Shown here: one piece after another, positions 43,098 through 50,327 of the stretch
Position numbering within the stretch: position 1 is the first letter of the stretch
Layout: each line of letters starts with the position of its first letter
Assembly: GCF_022414535.1 (NCBI RefSeq)
Contig: NZ_JADWYM010000023.1
Span: forward strand, 51,900 to 115,899
DNA from: Streptomyces sp. MUM 2J
Lineage (GTDB): Bacteria > Actinomycetota > Actinomycetes > Streptomycetales > Streptomycetaceae
Direction of reading: 5' to 3'
DNA length: 64,000 bases
Program-made: the position numbers and the translations under genes
The notes under the pieces: model-generated
The model's database searches: none
What the model was told of the DNA's origin: nothing
The model's input: the letters and a program-made list of their open reading frames with translations, nothing else

Positions 43098-44026
43098 TGT
43101 CGACGCTCACCGAGGCGCCACCGCCTCCCTCCCCGACCGTTCCCGACGAGAAGACGCCCCGCAGGCGTGGCCGGTTCACGCCGTACTGGCTGCTGCTGCC
43201 GGGCGTGCTGTGGCTGGTCGTCTTCTTCGCGCTGCCGATGATCTACCAGGCCTCCACGTCCGTGCAGACGGGCTCCCTGGAGGAGGGCTACCGGGTCACG
43301 TGGCACTTCGCCACCTACTGGCACGCCCTGGCCGACTACTGGCCGCAGTTCCTGCGCTCGGTCGCCTACGCCGCCTCGGCCACGGTCCTGTGCCTGCTGC
43401 TCGGCTACCCCCTGGCCTACCTGATCGCCTTCCGCGCGGGCCGCTGGCGGAACCTGATCATGATCCTGGTGATCGCGCCGTTCTTCACCAGCTTCCTGAT
43501 CCGCACCCTGGCCTGGAAGACGATCCTCGCCGACGGCGGCCCGGTCGTCGGCGCCCTCAACACGCTGCACGTCCTGGACGTCACCAGCTGGCTCGGCTGG
43601 ACGGCCGGCGACCGCGTCCTGGCCACCCCGCTGGCCGTCGTGTGCGGTCTGACGTACAACTTCCTGCCGTTCATGATCCTTCCGCTGTACACCTCGCTGG
43701 AGCGGATCGACGGGCGGCTGCACGAGGCGGCCGGAGACCTGTACGCCAAACCGTGGACGACCTTCCGCAAGGTCACCTTCCCGCTGTCGATGCCGGGCGT
43801 GGTCTCCGGCACCCTGCTGACCTTCATCCCGGCGGCCGGCGACTACGTCAACGCCGAGCTGCTCGGCTCCACCGACACCCGCATGATCGGAAACGTGATC
43901 CAGACCCAGTTCCTGCGGATCCTGGACTACCCGACGGCCGCGGCGCTGTCCTTCATCCTCATGGCGGCGATCCTGCTCATGGTGACCGTCTACATCCGCA
44001 GGTCCGGGACGGAGGATCTGGTCTAA
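43097..44026 (+). CDS. potB: Polyamine ABC transporter permease (PotB-like)
   Basis: This 309-residue permease has six membrane helices and the conserved cytoplasmic loop RLHEAAGDLYAKPWTTFRKVTFP, which docks with the ATPase. The N-terminus carries a short cytoplasmic Pro-rich stretch. A periplasmic loop follows helix 1 (about 55-95). It works as a heterodimer with the next gene product. ATG 43097 overlaps the potA stop (TGATG), and the next gene begins directly at its stop. Confidence 0.92.
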
Positions 44027-44827
44027 ATGCCCTTCGTCAACTGGCTCAAGAGAAATCTCGTCGTCATCGCGGGACTGCTGACGCTGGCCTATCTGCTGCT
44101 GCCGAACGTCGTCGTCACCGTGTTCTCCTTCAACAAGCCGAACGGCCGCTTCAACTACCAGTGGCAGCAGTTCTCCACGGACGCCTGGACCGATCCGTGC
44201 GGCGTCGCCGGCCTGTGCGGCTCGCTGGGGCTCAGTCTCCAGCTCGCGGTGTGGGCGACGCTCGGCGCGACGCTCCTCGGCACGATGATCGCCTTCGCCC
44301 TGGTCCGCTACCGCTTCCGGGCGCGCGGCGTGGTCAACTCGCTGATCTTCCTGCCGATGGCGATGCCCGAGGTCGTGATGGCGGCCAGCCTGCTCACGCT
44401 GTTCCTCAACATGGGTGCGCGGCTCGGCTTCTGGACGATCCTCATCGCCCACATCATGTTCTGCCTCAGTTTCGTCGTCACCGCGGTCAAGGCCCGCGTG
44501 ATGTCCATGGACCCGCGCCTGGAACAGGCCGCCCAGGACCTCTACGCCGGCCCGGCGCAGACGTTCCTGCGCGTCACCCTGCCCATCGCGGCCCCCGGGA
44601 TCGCCGCGGGCGCACTGCTCGCCTTCGCCCTCTCCTTCGACGATTTCATCATCACCAACTTCAACGCCGGTTCGACCGTCACGTTCCCCATGTTCGTGTG
44701 GGGTTCGGCCCAGCGCGGCACGCCGGTGCAGATCAACGTCATCGGTACGGCCATGTTCCTGGTCGCCGTGCTGTTCGTGCTGGCCTCGATGGTCCTCGGC
44801 AACCGCCGCAGCCGCCGGAAGGCCTAG
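44027..44827 (+). CDS. potC: Polyamine ABC transporter permease (PotC-like)
   Basis: This 266-residue permease has six membrane helices and the EAA-type loop RLEQAAQDLYAGPAQTFLRVTLP (about 165-187). FSFNKPNGRFNYQWQQFS near the N-terminus is typical of PotC. It forms the channel with PotB. It starts one base after potB ends. It is followed by a 161-bp palindromic element and then the amine oxidase gene. Confidence 0.92.
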   Translation: MPFVNWLKRNLVVIAGLLTLAYLLLPNVVVTVFSFNKPNGRFNYQWQQFSTDAWTDPCGVAGLCGSLGLSLQLAVWATLGATLLGTMIAFALVRYRFRARGVVNSLIFLPMAMPEVVMAASLLTLFLNMGARLGFWTILIAHIMFCLSFVVTAVKARVMSMDPRLEQAAQDLYAGPAQTFLRVTLPIAAPGIAAGALLAFALSFDDFIITNFNAGSTVTFPMFVWGSAQRGTPVQINVIGTAMFLVAVLFVLASMVLGNRRSRRKA

Positions 44828-44988
44828 GGGGAGTCTCGAAAGTCCCGCACAGCACCCGCGGCGCCCGGCATGCACTCTCGCCGCACCGGCCGTAAGTCCG
44901 AGTACATCCGGTACGAGGTCTTTCGTCCGGCACGCCGAGAGCACGCACCGGACACCGCGGGCACCGCACCGGACCTTCGAGACTCCCC
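44828..44988. repeat. 161-bp perfectly centred palindromic element
   Basis: The two 74-base arms (44828-44901 and 44915-44988) align end to end with no gap around a GTAC-ATCCG-GTAC apex (44902-44914). The outer 13 bases are identical. Of 22 differences, 14 are C/T or A/G changes that become G-U pairs if the minus strand is transcribed, but C-A mismatches on the plus strand. It fills the gap between potC and the oxidase gene. A diverged relative lies at 58607-58690. It could be a small non-autonomous mobile element or a structured RNA gene. Confidence 0.85.
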
Positions 44989-45054
44989 TGGGACGCCCCG
45001 GGGCGCCCGGCGGCACCGGGCGCCCCGGCACATACCTCGTAGGGAGTTGAAATC

Positions 45055-46482
45055 ATGGCCCCTGGCGCCATGAGCCGTGGCAGTGACTGGACGAAGTCCC
45101 TCTCCGACGCCCAGCCGGTCCCGTACTGGCTGGACGACCCCGGCCGCCCCCGCCCCGAACCCGCCCTCACCGCCGCCGAGACCTGCGACCTGCTCGTTGT
45201 CGGCGGTGGCTACAGCGGACTGTGGACCGCGCTCCTGGCCAAGGAGCGCGACCCGCAGCGGGACGTCGTCCTGCTGGAGGGCCGTGAGGTGGGCTGGGCC
45301 GCCTCCGGCCGCAACGGGGGCTTCTGCGCCGCCTCCCTCACCCACGGCCTCCCCAACGGGCTCGCCCGCTGGCCGGACGAGATCCACACCCTGGAGGAGC
45401 TGGGCGCCCGCAACCTCGACGAGATCGAGAAGGCGGTCGCCCGCTACTCCCTCGACTGCGACTTCGAGCGCACCGGCGAGATCGACGTCGCGACCGAGGC
45501 CTACCAGGCGCGGGAACTGCGCGACTGGTACGAGGAGATGGAGCGCCGGGGCCTCGCTGGCGGCGTGGAGTTCCTGGACGCGGAGGCGGTCCGGGAACAG
45601 GTCGACTCGCCCACCTTCCGGGCCGGCCTGTTCGACCGCCGTGGCGTGGCCATGCTCAACCCGGCCAAACTCGCCTGGGGCCTGAAGCGAGCCTGCCTCG
45701 CCCTCGGGGTCCGCGTCCACGAGCACACGCCCGCGCTGACGCTGAAGCCGTACGGCGCCGGCGTGGCCGTGCGCACCCCGTACGGGCAGGTCCGCGCCCG
45801 CCGGGCGGCCCTCGCCACGAACATCTTCCCCAACCTGCTCAGACGGGTGCGGGCCTACACCGTCCCCGTCTACGACTACGCGCTGATGACCGAGCCGCTC
45901 AGCGCCGACCTGCTCGCGTCGATCGGCTGGAAGAACCGGCAGGGACTCGGCGACAGCGCCAACCAGTTCCACTACTTCCGGCTCTCCGCCGACAACCGCA
46001 TCCTGTGGGGCGGCTACGACGCGATCTACCCCTACGGTGGCCGGGTACGCGCCGAGTACGACGACCGCCCGGAGACCTACGCCAAGCTCGCCGGCCACTT
46101 CTTCACCTGCTTCCCGCAGCTGGAGGGCGTCCGCTTCACGCACGCCTGGGGCGGCGCGATCGACACCTGCTCCCGCTTCTCGGCCTTCTTCGGCACCGCC
46201 CACCAGGGCAAGGTGGCGTACGCGGCCGGCTACACGGGCCTCGGCGTCGGCGCGACCCGCTTCGGCGCGGACGTGATGCTGGATCTGCTGGCGGGGCGGG
46301 CCACCGAGCGCACCGCGCTGGAGATGGTCCGCAGGAAGCCGCTGCCGTTCCCGCCGGAGCCCTTCGCCTGGACCGGCATCGCACTCACCAAGTGGTCGCT
46401 GGCCCGCGCGGACGCGCACGGCGGCCGGCGCAACCTGTGGCTGCGGACGATGGACAGGCTGGGGCTCGGTTTCGACAGCTGA
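45055..46482 (+). CDS. FAD-dependent amine oxidoreductase (PuuB-like, gamma-glutamylputrescine oxidase type)
   Basis: This 475-residue DAO-family flavoprotein has the FAD-binding motif LLVVGGGYSGLWTALLAKER (about 43-62), EGREVGWAASGRNGGF (about 78-93) and the C-terminal FAD motif GKVAYAAGYTGLGVGATRF. The family oxidises secondary amines; PuuB acts on gamma-glutamylputrescine. With the transporter upstream and GabT downstream, a role in polyamine breakdown is likely. No gamma-glutamylpolyamine synthetase is in the window. ATG 45055 follows GGGAG at 45042-45046; ATG 45070 is a second possible start. Confidence 0.87.
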   Translation: MAPGAMSRGSDWTKSLSDAQPVPYWLDDPGRPRPEPALTAAETCDLLVVGGGYSGLWTALLAKERDPQRDVVLLEGREVGWAASGRNGGFCAASLTHGLPNGLARWPDEIHTLEELGARNLDEIEKAVARYSLDCDFERTGEIDVATEAYQARELRDWYEEMERRGLAGGVEFLDAEAVREQVDSPTFRAGLFDRRGVAMLNPAKLAWGLKRACLALGVRVHEHTPALTLKPYGAGVAVRTPYGQVRARRAALATNIFPNLLRRVRAYTVPVYDYALMTEPLSADLLASIGWKNRQGLGDSANQFHYFRLSADNRILWGGYDAIYPYGGRVRAEYDDRPETYAKLAGHFFTCFPQLEGVRFTHAWGGAIDTCSRFSAFFGTAHQGKVAYAAGYTGLGVGATRFGADVMLDLLAGRATERTALEMVRRKPLPFPPEPFAWTGIALTKWSLARADAHGGRRNLWLRTMDRLGLGFDS

Positions 46483-46974
46483 CCTCGCGCCGCGGCGGGC
46501 CGTGTCGGCTGCGCGGGGACGCCCGGTGCGCCCCCACCGCACGGGTCGAGGACCCGGGTCCGTCTGGTACGAGCCCTGCCGCCTGCCGCCTGCCGCCTGC
46601 CGCCTGCCGCCTGCCGCCTGCCGCCTGCCGGCCTCGGGCCGGCGAAGACGGACCGGCCGCCGCTCCCCGACGGGCGCAGGCGTTCTGACGCGGTGCCGGG
46701 CGGCGGACGGGTGCGCCCGCGTCCGGGCCCGGGCCGGTGCGGACCGCCCCCGAAGGGCCGCCGGACGCCCGCCCGCAGGGGCCGACCCCGACGGCCGATC
46801 CAGGGTGCGCCCCGCGGCCGAGGGGGCGCGGGAGGGCGGTGCCCGCTCCCCGTCGATGCGCCTGTGACCCACCTCACCCGAAAGAGGTGCCGGAATCCGC
46901 GTAATGTCCGTGAGCGGCCCGCCTCTCTTCCGCTGACGCGCCCGCGTCCACGCAACGGAGAGAGAGGTCTTCTG
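46483..46974. other. Gene-poor spacer with heptanucleotide tandem repeat
   Basis: About 490 bases hold no convincing gene. The striking content is an array at 46575-46630. The 40 bases before ATG 46975 carry the GAGAGAGG ribosome site. No strong terminator for the oxidase gene is seen. Confidence 0.5.
46575..46630 (+). repeat. Eight perfect tandem copies of CCTGCCG
   Basis: The 7-bp unit CCTGCCG is repeated eight times without a mismatch over 56 bases. Outside a gene, such a perfect array implies recent slippage and is likely to vary in copy number among strains. Confidence 0.95.
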
Positions 46975-47448
46975 ATGGCTGCGGCTAAGACGGCGGTCGA
47001 ATGGCTGGCATCCGTCGCACCGGATCCCGATGCCTGCCGCTGGGAGTGGGAGCGCAACCCGCTCGGGGTCGCCCTGCTGCCCGCCGGCAGGGCCTGGGAC
47101 GTGCTGATCCTGCCCGGCGAACTCGGCTACCCCACTCTCGACGTGCTCACACGCATTCTCGACCACCCCGGTCCCGTCCTGGTCGACTTCGGTGACGACC
47201 GCATGGGTTTCTTCGTCCCGCCGGGCACGGCCGCCCGCTGGCTCGGCACCGGCATCCGATCCGTCGGTGCCGGCACCTGGATCGTCGTGCCGTACCCCGG
47301 TCGGCAGGCCAACGGGATCCGCTGGCTCGTCCCGCCGGACGGATCAGGCACCCTGACCGATCCGGGCCTGCTGGAACTGGCCATGCACGAGGCGGCGGCC
47401 GAACTGGCGCGGGAGCCGTCGAGGAGGCCGTCGAGGGACGGCGACTGA
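46975..47448 (+). CDS. Conserved hypothetical protein of Streptomyces
   Basis: This 157-residue soluble protein has no signal peptide or membrane segment. It starts MAAAKTAVEWLASVAPDPDA and contains GRAWDVLILPGELGYPTLDV and GPVLVDFGDDRMGFFVPPGT. The length, the N-terminal helix and the acidic/aromatic strands recall the small stand-alone primase-polymerase-like proteins of actinobacteria, but I see no complete catalytic triad and do not assign that function. GAGAGAGG precedes the start. It stands alone between the repeat array and the chitinase remnant. Confidence 0.65.
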   Translation: MAAAKTAVEWLASVAPDPDACRWEWERNPLGVALLPAGRAWDVLILPGELGYPTLDVLTRILDHPGPVLVDFGDDRMGFFVPPGTAARWLGTGIRSVGAGTWIVVPYPGRQANGIRWLVPPDGSGTLTDPGLLELAMHEAAAELAREPSRRPSRDGD

Positions 47449-47494
47449 CCCCGCGGACGAGGCGCCCCGGCGACCGGCGGTCTTCACGACGGAA

Positions 47495-47508
47495 TTGGTC
47501 CGGACCAA
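47495..47508. promoter_or_regulatory. DasR-like (dre) palindromic operator upstream of a chitinase remnant
   Basis: TTGGTCCGGACCAA is a perfect 14-bp palindrome close to the GntR-type DasR site (core TGGTCTAGACCA), which controls chitin and N-acetylglucosamine genes. It lies about 100 bases before the chitinase fragment at 47590, exactly where such an operator would be for an intact chitinase. Confidence 0.65.
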
Positions 47509-47589
47509 GTGGAGCGCGCTCCACCCTTCCGAAATCCCCCACACCCGGAGGCGGTTGTGGACCGCTCCAGACCTGCCCCCGTCAACGCG

Positions 47590-47777
47590 GGCAACGGGGA
47601 CGTCTCTCCGGCCGAGGCCACCCGGACCCTGACTGCCTGACGAAGGGGACGGACTGCGGGTCGTACGCCACCCACGGAACCCGGCCCGGCCTGCGCGGCC
47701 TGATGACCTGGTCGATCAACTGGGACCGGTACGGGAGCCGGGAGTTCCAGCGGGCCTTCGACGGCTGCTTCGGCTGA
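47590..47777 (+). pseudogene. C-terminal remnant of a GH18 chitinase
   Basis: The frame ending at TGA 47775-47777 reads CLTKGTDCGSYATHGTRPGL and then RGLMTWSINWDRYGSREFQR plus a short tail. This is the highly conserved end of Streptomyces family-18 chitinases, including the last strand of the TIM barrel (LMTWSINWD). The preceding codons (GNGDVSPAEATRTLTA) match only after a frameshift. No signal peptide or catalytic DGxDxDWE motif is present upstream, so nearly all of the gene is deleted. It overlaps the 3' end of the convergent PAP2 gene. Confidence 0.75.
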
Positions 47778-48597
47778 GCGGCGAGCCCAGCAGCACGAGC
47801 AGGACGGTGCCCAGGCACCAGCCGGCGACGACGTCCAGCGGCCAGTGGTAGCCGCGGCGGACCAGTCCGTAGGAGACGCCCAGGACCAGGGCCGCCCCCG
47901 CGAGGACCAGGACCCGCCGGGCGGCCGCCGACCGCAGCCAGGGCAGTAGGAGGAGCACCGCACCGCCGTAGGCGACGGCGGCGGTGGTGGTGTGGCCGGA
48001 CGGGTAGTAGCCGGACGCCGGCGGGACGACGGGGGTGCCGGGACGGTCGGTCCATTCCTTCAGGGGCACCACCAGGGCCGGCACGAGCGCCATGACCACG
48101 GCCGCGGCGGCCGGCGGCAGCCACCACCGGTCCGCGCCCGCGGCGCGCCCGCGCACGGTCACCCGGACGGCGGCGACGGCCAGGACCGGGACCGCCACCT
48201 GGACGTTCCCCAGGTCGGCAAGGAGTTCGGAGAAGCGGTCCGGGGCGACCAGCAGGCGGCTGAGCCGCGCGTCCAGCCGGAGCAGCGGGCCGTCGGCCAG
48301 GACCTGCCAGGTGATCAGCGCGAACACGACGGCCGGGAGAACGAGCAGTGGGGGGAGCCGGGAGCGCGGCGGGAAGGAGGCCGGCCGCCCCGGAACAGGG
48401 GGGGAAGTTCCGGGGTGGCCGTCCGGATCGGAACGTCGCGCGCCCCGGGGGGTATGGGGCGGGCGACCGTCCGATCGGTGAGGAGATCCGGAGCCGCTGG
48501 CTCCGGCTGTGTGCGCGAGGGCACGGCCAGGTCGCAGCTCGTCAAGCCCCGGCCCGGGATCGCCCACGGTTCCCCGCGGGCGAGGTGTTTCTCTCAT
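47716..48597 (-). CDS. PAP2-family membrane phosphatase
   Basis: This protein has five or six membrane helices and the full phosphatase triad: KEWTDRPGTP (motif 1, K-x6-RP), YYPSGHTTT (motif 2, PSGH) and SYGLVRRGYHWPLDV (motif 3, SR-like ... H-x3-D; the first Arg of motif 3 is replaced). Such enzymes remove phosphate from lipid phosphates such as undecaprenyl diphosphate or phosphatidate. The start is uncertain: ATG 48597 gives 293 residues with a disordered Pro-rich N-terminus; GTG 48567 is also possible. The C-terminal codons overlap the chitinase remnant. Confidence 0.82.
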   Translation of the reverse strand: MRETPRPRGTVGDPGPGLDELRPGRALAHTAGASGSGSPHRSDGRPPHTPRGARRSDPDGHPGTSPPVPGRPASFPPRSRLPPLLVLPAVVFALITWQVLADGPLLRLDARLSRLLVAPDRFSELLADLGNVQVAVPVLAVAAVRVTVRGRAAGADRWWLPPAAAAVVMALVPALVVPLKEWTDRPGTPVVPPASGYYPSGHTTTAAVAYGGAVLLLLPWLRSAAARRVLVLAGAALVLGVSYGLVRRGYHWPLDVVAGWCLGTVLLVLLGSPLSRSSRRRPAGTPGSRTGPS

Positions 48598-48710
48598 CCG
48601 GGTAGAACCTACGGCAGGGGGTGCCGGTGCGACAGCCGGAAGCGGCTCCTGCCATCCACCTCGCACACCTTCTTCACACGCTCTGCCGCAGGTGCACGCG
48701 GCGGTCCGCC

Positions 48711-50045
48711 TCAGACGCGGGCGAACGCCTGCTCGATGATGTCGAGACCCTCGGCGAGCAGGTCCTCGCCGATGACCAGCGGGGGCAGGAAACGCAGCAC
48801 GTTGCCGTAGGTGCCGCAGGTCAGGACGAGCAGGCCCTCCTGGTGGCAGGCCTTCGCGAGCGCGGCCGTCGCCTCCGGGTTCGGCTCCTTGGTGGCACGG
48901 TCCTTGACTAGTTCGACGGCGATCATCGCGCCACGCCCGCGGATGTCGCCGATGATGTCGAACTTCTCGGCCATGGCCGTGAGGCGGGCCTTCATGACCG
49001 ACTCGATGTCCTTCGCCCGGGCGTTGAGATCGAGCTCCTTCATCGTCTCGATCGCGCCGAGCGCGCCCGCGCAGGCCACGGGGTTACCGCCGTAGGTGCC
49101 GCCCAGGCCGCCCGCGTGCGCGGCGTCCATGATCTCGGCGCGGCCGGTGACGGCGGCGAGCGGCAGACCGCCCGCGATGCCCTTCGCCGTCGTGATCAGG
49201 TCCGGGACGATGCCCTCGTCCTCGCACGCGAACCACTGGCCGGTGCGGCAGAAGCCGGACTGGATCTCGTCGGCGACGAAGACGATGCCGTGCGCGGAGG
49301 CGAACTCGCGGATCGCGGGCAGGAAGCCCTTGGCCGGTTCGATGAACCCGCCCTCGCCCAGCACCGGCTCGATGATGATCGCGGCCACGTTCTCCGGGCC
49401 GACCTGCTTGGTGATCTGGTCGATGGCCTGCGCCGCGGCCTCCGGGCCGGCGTTCTCGGCGCCGGTCGGCCAGCGGTAGCCGTAGGCCACCGGCACCCGG
49501 TAGACCTCCGGGGCGAACGGGCCGAAGCCGTGCTTGTACGGCATGTTCTTCGCCGTCAGCGCCATGGTCAGGTTGGTGCGGCCGTGGTAGCCGTGGTCGA
49601 AGACCACGACCGCCTGGCGCTTGGTGTAGCTGCGGGCGATCTTGACGGCGTTCTCGACGGCCTCGGCGCCGCTGTTGAACAGTGCCGACTTCTTGGCGTG
49701 GTCACCCGGCGTGAGCTCGGCCAGCGCCTCGGCGACGGCCACGTAGCCCTCGTACGGCGTGACCATGAAACAGGTGTGCGTGAAGTCCTGGAGCTGCGCG
49801 GTGGCGCGGCGTACGACGGCCTCGGCGGACGCGCCCACGGAGGTGACCGCGATGCCGGAGCCGAAGTCGATCAGACGGTTGCCGTCGACGTCCTCGATGA
49901 TGCCGCCGCCCGCACGCGTGGTGAACACGGGCAGCACGGAGCCCACGCCCCGCGCGACCGCGGCGGTACGGCGGGCCTGAAGCTCCTGCGACTTCGGGCC
50001 GGGGATGGCGGTGACGACGCGGCGCTCCTGCGGAAGTGCGGTCAT
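48711..50045 (-). CDS. gabT: 4-aminobutyrate aminotransferase
   Basis: This 444-residue class III aminotransferase is the GabT type. It has NSGAEAVENAVKIARSYT, FDHGYHGRTNLTMALTAKN, the metal/cofactor motif IVFVADEIQSGFCRTG and the PLP lysine in LITTAKGIAGGLPLAA (about 290). The C-terminal VLTCGTYGNVLRFLPPLVI is typical. It converts GABA plus 2-oxoglutarate to succinate semialdehyde plus glutamate, the expected last transamination after polyamine breakdown by the neighbouring genes. ATG 50045 has AGGAG upstream. Divergent from the ATPase gene at 50328. Confidence 0.93.
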   Translation of the reverse strand: MTALPQERRVVTAIPGPKSQELQARRTAAVARGVGSVLPVFTTRAGGGIIEDVDGNRLIDFGSGIAVTSVGASAEAVVRRATAQLQDFTHTCFMVTPYEGYVAVAEALAELTPGDHAKKSALFNSGAEAVENAVKIARSYTKRQAVVVFDHGYHGRTNLTMALTAKNMPYKHGFGPFAPEVYRVPVAYGYRWPTGAENAGPEAAAQAIDQITKQVGPENVAAIIIEPVLGEGGFIEPAKGFLPAIREFASAHGIVFVADEIQSGFCRTGQWFACEDEGIVPDLITTAKGIAGGLPLAAVTGRAEIMDAAHAGGLGGTYGGNPVACAGALGAIETMKELDLNARAKDIESVMKARLTAMAEKFDIIGDIRGRGAMIAVELVKDRATKEPNPEATAALAKACHQEGLLVLTCGTYGNVLRFLPPLVIGEDLLAEGLDIIEQAFARV

Positions 50046-50327
50046 GCGGGGCTCCTGGGGGTATTGCGGACGCTTTCCTTCTTTTCTCGCAGGTTAGGAC
50101 GGGCGGGGAGGGGTGGGCATGCTCCATGTGGGCGTTGTCGGCAGGTCCCGTTGTCCGCCGTGGACATAGAGGGCGCGGGGACGGCGCACACGGCGGACGG
50201 GCCGCTGGCCCGGACCGCGGTCACCGCTTCCCGGACGCCCGGCCGCGTAAGCGGTGAACTCCCCTTGCCGGGGCGTTAGATTGGCTCGCTGATGGTGGAC
50301 GGAACGGCTGGTCAGGGGGCAACCGCG

